Assembly (NCBI GenBank): GCA_021738105.1
Contig: JAIPCS010000027.1
Coordinates: 1-21,615 of the forward strand
Source of the DNA: Sulfuritalea sp.
GTDB taxonomy: Bacteria > Pseudomonadota > Gammaproteobacteria > Burkholderiales > Rhodocyclaceae
Direction of reading: 5' to 3'
DNA length: 21,615 nt
Shown: positions 7,427 to 12,732 of the stretch, piece by piece
Layout: every line of letters begins with the position of its first letter
Position numbering within the stretch: the stretch's first letter is position 1
Notes under the pieces: model-generated
Database searches by the model: none
What the model saw: the letters and a program-made list of their open reading frames with translations, nothing else
Told to the model about the DNA's origin: nothing
Translations under genes and position numbers: made by a program

Positions 7427-8424
7427 GCCGCGAGCAACCTTTCTCGCCGCGGCAGCCCAATAGGTTCCTTGCCAAGGAGAGCTAGGTCTAGCTCAAAGGT
7501 GTTAAGTGCCTGTGAATGGCTTTCCCACGGGCGGCGCTCTTCTAGTTGCAAACGACGAAGACCAAGCTCCTTACCCTGCGCGACAATTCGCCTTCTAATC
7601 GTTGCGCCCACAGCCTCAAAGGCTATCTCTCGTTTCTCATCACTGTAGACCGAAAGCCCGGCTGCGGGCATCGGGTCCATATCCCACTCGTAGCCACCTG
7701 CAACATGTTCCTCCAATTCGAACACCAGGAAGTCATTCGGACTGCCGAGTAATTGAGCACCGCGGTCGTGTTCCGATAACAGCCATACGTCTGGATACCA
7801 GGAGGTTGGCGTAATGCCTTCAATGGCTCGTTGCTTTGAATCCTTGGGTCGTTGTTTGGCCAAGAGACTGGCTTCAGCAGCGGGAAGTAGGTCGGCAGAG
7901 GCTAACGCCCAACACGTGGCCGTATAGCTCGCGCCGACACGAAGCGATAGTTGATACACAGTATCGGGATGTCGCAAATCGTGCTTAGTCCAACCACGCC
8001 GTCGAGCGTGCGCGACAATCAGCCATTTGGGAAGGAGAAACTCTGATGCAAACGCGTCGGCTTCTAGCTCCTGATCATCGTAACCCGCCTTCTCGCCGCG
8101 AGCGGCGAAACCGACATTCACATCAAAGCTAGCGGTGCGATGGCCGAGCAGATGATGACCAAGCTCATGGGCCGCAGTAAACCGCTGAACGTGATGGTCT
8201 CGCAGGGTAGTGATAAGCATACCCGCGCCGCGCGGCGTCGGTACATAGGCGCCGAGCAGGCCCTCCAGCGGCCGGAAGAGAATTGTAATTTCACAGGCGC
8301 GAATCGCTCGTAACACGTCGACAGGGCGATCACCAGCCTTCAATCTTTCCCGCAATCCGAGATCCGCGTGCATCTCGGCCGCACGCGCTATCCCCGTGAG
8401 CGTCGCGTTACGTCTTGCTGTCAT
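7423..8424 (-). CDS. ImmA/IrrE metallopeptidase with C-terminal chagasin-like (I42) domain
   Basis: The 333-residue protein has two parts. Residues about 30-175 are an ImmA/IrrE zinc peptidase with HELGHH (86-91) and the third ligand region ELEADAFASEFLLP (119-132). Such enzymes usually cleave the XRE repressor encoded beside them and so derepress an element after a signal. Residues about 210-318 resemble the I42 inhibitor family (chagasin): a loop AGGYEW (242-247) at the place of the NPTTGYxW loop, and RRPWE (297-301) followed by a strand (TFELDLAL), matching the chagasin RPWE motif. Chagasin blocks papain-type proteases, and such a protease follows with a 4-base ATGA overlap. The gene also overlaps the XRE gene by 17 bases. 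The peptidase domain is secure; the inhibitor domain rests on motif order. Confidence 0.85.
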   Translation of the reverse strand: MTARRNATLTGIARAAEMHADLGLRERLKAGDRPVDVLRAIRACEITILFRPLEGLLGAYVPTPRGAGMLITTLRDHHVQRFTAAHELGHHLLGHRTASFDVNVGFAARGEKAGYDDQELEADAFASEFLLPKWLIVAHARRRGWTKHDLRHPDTVYQLSLRVGASYTATCWALASADLLPAAEASLLAKQRPKDSKQRAIEGITPTSWYPDVWLLSEHDRGAQLLGSPNDFLVFELEEHVAGGYEWDMDPMPAAGLSVYSDEKREIAFEAVGATIRRRIVAQGKELGLRRLQLEERRPWESHSQALNTFELDLALLGKEPIGLPRRERLLAA

Positions 8425-8761
8425 CGTCAGATGCCTCTTGAGAACGGTGCATCAGGAACTCGGTAAAGCGTAGTAACTCAGACCTATCCTTCGCCGACAA
8501 CTTCGATGCCTGCCGGGCGAGCGCACTTACATCGTCTGGAAGAATCTCTTTTTCCTCGCCAGTGAAATAGGCCACCGACCTTTCGTATAGACGCGCCAGC
8601 GCTACTAATTCGACAGTGTCAACACGTCTATGCCCAGTCTCGATTAAAGACACCGCCGACCGTGACAGATTTGAAACATCTGCAACATCTTGCTGCGATA
8701 AGCCTAGATACTCCCGAGCTTCCTTTAGCCGGCTCGCAGTCACTACTCGTTGGTCGCTCAT
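8408..8761 (-). CDS. XRE-family transcriptional regulator
   Basis: A protein of 117 residues with an N-terminal helix-turn-helix (about 10-66): LKEAREYLGLSQQDVADVSNLSR, SAVSLIETGHRRVDTVELVALARLY. A short C-terminal helical tail (SALARQASKLSAKDRSELLRF) may mediate dimerisation or be the site seen by the peptidase. The overlap with the ImmA/IrrE gene is the classic repressor and anti-repressor-protease pairing. Its likely operator is the palindrome at 9165-9183, which covers the promoter in front of this cluster. Confidence 0.9.
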   Translation of the reverse strand: MSDQRVVTASRLKEAREYLGLSQQDVADVSNLSRSAVSLIETGHRRVDTVELVALARLYERSVAYFTGEEKEILPDDVSALARQASKLSAKDRSELLRFTEFLMHRSQEASDDDSKT

Positions 8762-8776
8762 TTTGCCCCCTCAGTA

Positions 8777-9121
8777 TCAAACGACTACGGCTGGCTGTCG
8801 GACTGGCGCCGATCCAGCGACGCAGTGTTTCTTGATTTCTGCCATCACATGTGTGATGGCGGCGGCTACGGTCGAGTAGCCTCCCTTTTGTATCCAGGTT
8901 GGGTGTAGACGAAAGCCCGTAAACTCCTTTACAGTCGCCGAAAGTTTGACAACGGTCTTCGAATCCACCTTTGGCGTCGTCCACAAATCCGTGCGGGGAT
9001 CCTCGGCTAGCTCTGGGAGAGCACAGTCTTCGAGATCCCTCTGTAACTGCTCGGTAAGCAGCTTTTCCAACGGTTGTGCTATTTCATCAAACTTCGTAGG
9101 ACTGAGCTTGTGGGTCGCCAT
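8777..9121 (-). CDS. Acyl-carrier-protein-like small protein
   Basis: A soluble 114-residue protein without a clear annotation in my memory. Residues 53-97 follow the carrier-protein pattern: DSKTVVKL with Ser54 in the place of the phosphopantetheinylated Ser of the DSL motif. The hydrophobic residues at Ser+4 and Ser+6 are the same as in E. coli ACP (V, L), followed by KEFTGFRL (helix II end) and STVAAAITHV (83-92) matching the helix IV region TVQAAIDYI. An N-terminal helix (about 9-30) would be helix I, with a longer acidic loop than in ACP. The gene immediately upstream encodes a 4'-phosphopantetheinyl transferase, the enzyme that activates carrier proteins, which strengthens the idea. The start has a strong Shine-Dalgarno (aggaggttct before ATG). 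It is the first gene after the palindromic promoter. Confidence 0.5.
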   Translation of the reverse strand: MATHKLSPTKFDEIAQPLEKLLTEQLQRDLEDCALPELAEDPRTDLWTTPKVDSKTVVKLSATVKEFTGFRLHPTWIQKGGYSTVAAAITHVMAEIKKHCVAGSAPVRQPAVVV

Positions 9122-9148
9122 AGAACCTCCTAGTGTCCGATTACCGAA

Positions 9149-9179
9149 CCTATAATAGCATATGTTGTTCGATAATCAA
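9149..9179 (-). promoter_or_regulatory. Promoter of the carrier/XRE/ImmA/peptidase/nucleotide operon
   Basis: On the minus strand an extended -10 (TGCTATTAT, box at 9152-9157) lies 16 bases from TTGATT at 9174-9179, a four-of-six match to the -35 consensus. The predicted start would be about 20-25 bases before the ATG at 9121. The -35 box lies inside the palindrome at 9165-9183. Confidence 0.6.
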
Positions 9180-9183
9180 ACAA
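9165..9183. promoter_or_regulatory. 19-bp imperfect palindrome, probable XRE operator
   Basis: TTGTTCGATAATCAAACAA matches its reverse complement at all but the centre base and one symmetric pair. It covers the -35 region of the operon promoter and the last codons of the upstream transferase gene. The size and placement fit a dimeric XRE repressor site. The regulator at 8408-8761 is the obvious candidate. Confidence 0.6.
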
Positions 9184-9868
9184 TTCTTCTTTGGTAGGTA
9201 GCACAGACTATCCGGTGTTCGGCGAGTCTCACCGGTATGACGGTTATCCAAGGAAGGAAGGCTGCTACGTCGGTCGGTACTCGCCATCCGGACGCGCCGA
9301 GGTAACTTCCTCTCACGCCGGTGCGTTCGACCAGCCGTACTTGGCGGAATCCTAAGGCACGACAGAGGGTGCGAGGATATTGGCATTTGTAAATCGCTTC
9401 CTTAGCGGAAAAGGCAAAGTTCTGTGCAGCGCTTCTGTCCTCGCAAATACCGAGCGCGAGGAGCCGGCTTACTTCTGTGGACCAAGTGATGTCGCGAGCA
9501 ATTTGATCGGTAATAGGTCTGTCATCGTCGATGTCGACACCGACGGACTCGTAAACGTCTTTCCGCGCCACAAATGCCACGGCAAACGCGCCGGTATGAC
9601 TGATACTCCCGCAAATCGCATCTGGCCAAACCGGCTCACCACCCGCCCCTTGTAGTACTGCGTTGAAAGGAATTCCGAGTGCTTGCATTGCGGCACGCGC
9701 CGCTGATCGTCCCGCAGTAAACTCTTCTACACGAGAAGGAATTGCGTCGTAAATGTACTCTGGCTCGCAGCCGACTAGCCCATCTTTGCAGCCCCGCACA
9801 CCGCGAATCACCAAGCAGGCGTCTGCAGAAATCCAATGGATAACTAAGGAATCAAGACGAGAGGTCAT
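9176..9868 (-). CDS. 4'-phosphopantetheinyl transferase (EntD/Sfp superfamily)
   Basis: The enzyme moves phosphopantetheine from CoA to a conserved Ser of a carrier protein. The 230-residue product has the EntD-type motifs in order: EFTAGRSAARAAM (49-61), GEPVWPD (77-83), the SISHTG core (88-93), magnesium-binding VGVDIDDDRPI (109-119, Asp112 and Asp114) and FSAKEAIYK (153-161, Glu157). It looks intact and active. It is the most upstream gene of the minus-strand array; its 3' end overlaps the operator-like palindrome and the next gene starts 54 bases further. No polyketide or peptide synthetase is in the window, so the partner is probably the carrier-like protein at 8777-9121. A weak promoter (TATTAT about 40 bases before the ATG) is possible. 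Confidence 0.92.
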   Translation of the reverse strand: MTSRLDSLVIHWISADACLVIRGVRGCKDGLVGCEPEYIYDAIPSRVEEFTAGRSAARAAMQALGIPFNAVLQGAGGEPVWPDAICGSISHTGAFAVAFVARKDVYESVGVDIDDDRPITDQIARDITWSTEVSRLLALGICEDRSAAQNFAFSAKEAIYKCQYPRTLCRALGFRQVRLVERTGVRGSYLGASGWRVPTDVAAFLPWITVIPVRLAEHRIVCATYQRRIV

Positions 9869-9994
9869 AACCGGGCTTTGGCGACATTGGTACAGATTTT
9901 GAATCAGGCATTCGTCATAATACTAACAGTTGCGCGTTCACGGAATGGCTGCATGGCATAAAGACATGTTTGGTAGTCATTGATTCTTCCCGAA

Positions 9995-10141
9995 CGTCTT
10001 ATTCGTCGTTTGAGGGATATGTTGCGCCGGCAGAAGTGCCGACCGGGTCAATGACGATGCCTGCGCGATCATAAACAATGGCGGAATGCTTTCTTCGCTG
10101 ATCTTGGTCTGTCCACGATGTCCGAAGCCCATCGCGATGTG
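9995..10141 (+). pseudogene. C-terminal remnant of a group II intron reverse transcriptase/maturase
   Basis: The plus-strand frame reads RLIRRLRDMLRRQK, then an in-frame TGA at 10052, then HKQWRNAFFADLGLSTMSEAHR. This resembles the C-terminal tail of group II intron-encoded proteins (W-R/P-N-A-x-F-x-x-x-G-L followed by an alanine-histidine helix). No reverse transcriptase catalytic domain is upstream, so only the tail survives. It ends directly before a domain V hairpin, as expected for such introns. Confidence 0.5.
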
Positions 10142-10157
10142 GAAACAACTGACTGGA

Positions 10158-10229
10158 GAGCCCGATGCGAGAAAATCGCACACCGGGTTCGGAGGGAGGC
10201 GATGATGATCGTCATTCCCTACCCATATC
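10158..10229 (+). ncRNA. Group II intron 3' end: domains V and VI
   Basis: Domain V (10158-10190) opens with GAGCCCG and closes with CGGGTTC. Inside is an AT bulge and a GCGA/TCGC stem capped by GAAAA, matching the conserved 34-nt catalytic hairpin. Domain VI follows at 10191-10229: GGGA pairs with TCCC around GGCGAT-GATG-ATCGTC, then a CCTACCCATAT tail typical of intron 3' ends. The exact 3' splice site is uncertain by several bases. The rest of the intron is missing. Confidence 0.6.
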
Positions 10230-10332
10230 CTCGGCCGACAACCGATCCTACGGCGGGGTTGCGGACTCTTCGCCGACGAAAAGAATTCATGGTGCCTTTA
10301 AGAGGAACACAAAATTGGCTGGTAGCGGTTGT

Positions 10333-11664
10333 TTACCTGGGCATTGCGGCGAGTCGTGTGGCCTGCGTCTGAATGCCCGCAAGGATCGGAACACTCACTT
10401 TTTCCGGAAAGCCTGGTGGTAGCTCTGCCGCAACTTTCTCGAGCACGGCAGGCACCGCCGCTAGTATCTTCTCAATGCTCGTCTCGAAACTTTGGCCCAT
10501 GGCATTGCGTTTAGCCGTCTCGTTCCAGTGCCGTCGCTGGATGCCGTCAACGAGGTCGTGCTTGTTCTTGCCCCACACAGCCATGGCCAGCTTGAGCTTC
10601 TTGCGGTTGAAAAGATTCGGCCCGGAGCCGGTCACCGGCCAGGCTGACATCACGTCGTAGAGCGGTGTCAGTCGGAAGCGTCCCTCGGGTTCGAGGAAGA
10701 CGCTGAAGTTCTTGGCGTGCCCGTCCGGCGCCCCCAGCAGCCAGAAGATGAGTTGGGTCATGAGAAAGCGCTGCCGGTCGGCTTCAGCCTCCTGACTGCC
10801 GCGCAACTTGTCAAGGATGGCATCGATACCCGGCCCGCCGTGGCTCTCGTATTTGTGCTGGGGCGGAATCCCCAGCACCTGGCAGAAATCCTCCTGGGGA
10901 AGCCTCGCCCACCAGTCGGGAAACCTGTGTCGGTCGAAGCGCTCGACGACCAGCACCTTGTGCTGCCCGAAGGACTCCATCCAGCAGTGCGCGACCGGCA
11001 AGCCGAACGCATGAAGTACGCGGCTGCAGAGCCACTCGTTCTCCACCGAGGTGGAGAAGTCAGCTTGTACCGCGCCGACCCGGCCAAGAGGCAGCTTGAG
11101 GATGTGGGTCGTCGGTGTGGCGCCCAGGGGGAGCTGCCACTGGTTGTCCTGCAGGAGCAGCGCAGTCTTCTCCTGGGCGCCGCCGAGCGAGATGCGCAGC
11201 TCGTGCTGTTCGCCCAGGGGTAGGGGCGCAGCACTCAGCGTCTGGTCCAGCAGCGCCACGATTTGGGCCGTGGTGAGGGGCCGGGTCTCGATGCGTCGCA
11301 CCTCCGGCGTCGGGCTGCCGGTCGGAAGAAGCTGCACGGCGCCAACGCAGTCCCGGCCGATGGCCTCAAGCAGTTGAAAAGCCTGAGTGGGGCTCACCCC
11401 ATAACGCCGCGCGATCCGGGTCCGGATGTCATGGCTGTCTGGCAGCAGGTTGTCGAACCAGGCCTCGACCAGCTCGCCGCGGAAAGGATTCGTTTCGTGG
11501 CTGAGCGGCAGCGACAGCGAAATCGGGCGCCGACGGGGTTTGGCAAGCCACTCCTGCACGTAGGCAAAGGCATGGCCGCCGCGCGGCGAGACCGACCAGG
11601 TACCGACCCGCTCACCGTTCATCCAGACATCCAATGCCCGGGACTGCGACGGGCGACCTGCCAT
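10333..11664 (-). CDS. hipA: HipA-family serine/threonine kinase toxin
   Basis: HipA kinases phosphorylate glutamyl-tRNA synthetase or related targets and cause dormancy; HipB neutralises them. The product has the N-terminal HipA subdomain (ALDVWMNGERVGTW, FDNLLPDSHDIR), the activation-loop region SLGGAQEKTALL (about 161-172), the ATP-binding Lys in HILKLPLG (about 189-196), the catalytic loop APDGHAKN with Asp316 (numbered from the upstream ATG) and the metal-binding Asp in PLYDVMS (339). It is full length and appears active. I prefer the ATG at 11664, because GGGAGG is 7-8 bases upstream and its ATG overlaps the hipB stop as TAATG; an ATG at 11670 is also in frame. Confidence 0.93.
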   Translation of the reverse strand: MAGRPSQSRALDVWMNGERVGTWSVSPRGGHAFAYVQEWLAKPRRRPISLSLPLSHETNPFRGELVEAWFDNLLPDSHDIRTRIARRYGVSPTQAFQLLEAIGRDCVGAVQLLPTGSPTPEVRRIETRPLTTAQIVALLDQTLSAAPLPLGEQHELRISLGGAQEKTALLLQDNQWQLPLGATPTTHILKLPLGRVGAVQADFSTSVENEWLCSRVLHAFGLPVAHCWMESFGQHKVLVVERFDRHRFPDWWARLPQEDFCQVLGIPPQHKYESHGGPGIDAILDKLRGSQEAEADRQRFLMTQLIFWLLGAPDGHAKNFSVFLEPEGRFRLTPLYDVMSAWPVTGSGPNLFNRKKLKLAMAVWGKNKHDLVDGIQRRHWNETAKRNAMGQSFETSIEKILAAVPAVLEKVAAELPPGFPEKVSVPILAGIQTQATRLAAMPR

Positions 11665-11945
11665 TACCATTCCTCCCCGGACAGCTTGCCGCCGGCCGTG
11701 CCTGTCGCCGCAGTCTTGCCGGGCAGAGCGTGCCGTGGGGCCACCTGAAGCTCGGCATCGAGCGCCATCAGTACCGTCAGCAGCTGATCTAGGGTAACCT
11801 TTTCCGGGAACCGCTCAATGCGGGAAATTCGCTCCTGCGACAGCCCGAGCTTTTGACCCAGTCCAGCCTGCGACAAGCCTTGATTCTTGCGCAAGCGCTG
11901 CAGGAGTGGCGCCAGTTGTCCAGTGGTGGTGATGGGTGTACCCAT
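11664..11945 (-). CDS. hipB: HipB-type antitoxin, XRE repressor
   Basis: A helix-turn-helix antitoxin of about 93 residues: LAPLLQRLRKNQGLSQAGLGQKLGLSQERISRIE, followed by PEKVTLDQLLTVLMALD and a flexible Gly/Ala-rich tail. It binds HipA and represses the operon. The start at 11945 is preferred over an in-frame upstream ATG at 12008, because the promoter at 11980-12008 lies between them and would otherwise be inside the coding region. AAAGG precedes the chosen start. hipA follows with a TAATG overlap. Confidence 0.9.
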   Translation of the reverse strand: MGTPITTTGQLAPLLQRLRKNQGLSQAGLGQKLGLSQERISRIERFPEKVTLDQLLTVLMALDAELQVAPRHALPGKTAATGTAGGKLSGEEW

Positions 11946-11979
11946 GGAAGCACCTTTGGTTCTGATAAGGAATAGTGGT

Positions 11980-12018
11980 ATAATATGCGCGATAAAGAAT
12001 ACTGTCAATATATTCTTT
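11980..12018 (-). promoter_or_regulatory. hipBA promoter with overlapping inverted-repeat operator
   Basis: On the minus strand a perfect TTGACA (12003-12008) is 17 bases from TATTAT (11980-11985). The inverted repeat AAAGAATA (11994-12001) and TATTCTTT (12011-12018), with a nine-base spacer, brackets the -35 box. This is the layout expected for HipB autorepression, although the repeat differs from the E. coli operator sequence. Confidence 0.75.
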
Positions 12019-12053
12019 TTGCAGCATATCTTGGCGGTATTAGTTACGTTCTC

Positions 12054-12076
12054 TACTTAACACGTACTTAACACGT
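12054..12076. repeat. Tandem 11-bp repeat upstream of the restriction-modification operon
   Basis: TACTTAACACG occurs twice without a gap (12054-12064 and 12065-12075), followed by a degenerate third start (TACTATGACCACG). The inverse core TTAAGTA appears at 12171-12177, just before the regulator gene. Together with palindromes CGACATGTCG (12147-12156) and AACAAGTTGTT (12162-12172), these look like regulator-binding sites, probably for the MerR-like protein encoded next. Confidence 0.4.
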
Positions 12077-12187
12077 ACTATGACCACGTTCTCGTGTTCC
12101 ATTAACTTGTGACATAGAAACAACTGGACGGTGCTGCGGCACTTATCGACATGTCGTAGACAACAAGTTGTTAAGTACAATTGGGCG

Positions 12188-12649
12188 ATGAAATATACGC
12201 CTGCGCAGTTGATTGCTATCGCGGACCTCGCGCCCGAAACCCTTCGGTATTGGAAGAAGCACTTAACGCCAATCGCAGGGAAGCGAGGTCATGCTCCCTG
12301 TTATAGCAGGGCAGACGTGGTCGCACTCATCGTCGTAAGGCGTCTTGTCTGCGATTTTAAAATGGACGTTAGTCGGCTTGGCCAACATTCCGACCAATTA
12401 TTCAAGCTGTGTTCGGACGCACAGTGGGCGCATCCAAATAAGCGTTTTTTGATCGTCACTAGTACTGGCTCGGTTACAGCCCACCAACACCTTGCACAAA
12501 AGGACTTCAGTGAACCGAGCGTCGTATTCCCGATCGACGCGGCAGTGCGCGAATTGGAGCAGCATCTCAACGAGCAGGAACGTCCATCTCAACTTGAACT
12601 AAGCCTACCTCCAATGGCAGTCAGCAAAGCCGTCGGAGGTTCCAGATGA
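12188..12649 (+). CDS. MerR-like helix-turn-helix regulator of the methylase operon
   Basis: The product has 153 residues. Its N-terminus, MKYTPAQLIAIADLAPETLRYW, is a MerR-type winged helix (helix-turn-helix then YW), with the wing in KRGHAPCYSRADVVALIVVRRL (about 33-54). The C-terminal part is not recognised and has no MerR metal-binding cysteines. I chose the ATG at 12188, because the domain starts there, rather than a TTG/CTG-type start 19 codons upstream. Being the first gene before a DNA methylase and nuclease, it may time their expression, as controller proteins do in other restriction systems. Its stop overlaps a small frame that leads into the methylase gene. Confidence 0.65.
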   Translation: MKYTPAQLIAIADLAPETLRYWKKHLTPIAGKRGHAPCYSRADVVALIVVRRLVCDFKMDVSRLGQHSDQLFKLCSDAQWAHPNKRFLIVTSTGSVTAHQHLAQKDFSEPSVVFPIDAAVRELEQHLNEQERPSQLELSLPPMAVSKAVGGSR

Positions 12650-12732
12650 GCAACCCTGGACCAGTCGCTGTCTGGCGGTGTCAACCTGAGTACTTGCTGG
12701 TAGCTATGTCCATGGCGGACAGATGTTCATGA
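12646..12732 (+). CDS. 28-codon ORF joined by ATGA overlaps on both sides
   Basis: The frame starts with ATG at 12646, whose TG is part of the TGA stop of the regulator gene. It ends with TGA at 12730-12732, overlapping the methylase ATG at 12729. It encodes MSNPGPVAVWRCQPEYLLVA and eight more residues and has no recognised relatives. The exact overlap at both ends suggests translational coupling from regulator to methylase. Confidence 0.4.
   Translation: MSNPGPVAVWRCQPEYLLVAMSMADRCS

Larger units (their letters stand above)
9869..10332. other. 464-bp gap between the transferase and hipA
   Basis: The gap holds the divergent upstream region of the transferase gene (9869-9990, with a weak minus-strand TATTAT), the group II intron relic (9995-10229) and about 100 bases before the hipA stop in which I see no gene. 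Short frames on both strands here lack ribosome sites or known motifs. Confidence 0.5.

Noticed and set aside
9150..9386. Minus-strand 78-codon frame within the PPTase gene
   Set aside because: It overlaps the PPTase in another frame and shows no motif; the PPTase reading is secure.
10717..11748. Long plus-strand open frames opposite hipA (up to 168 codons)
   Set aside because: They are antisense to a clear HipA kinase, have no recognised motifs and are explained by its GC-rich codon use.
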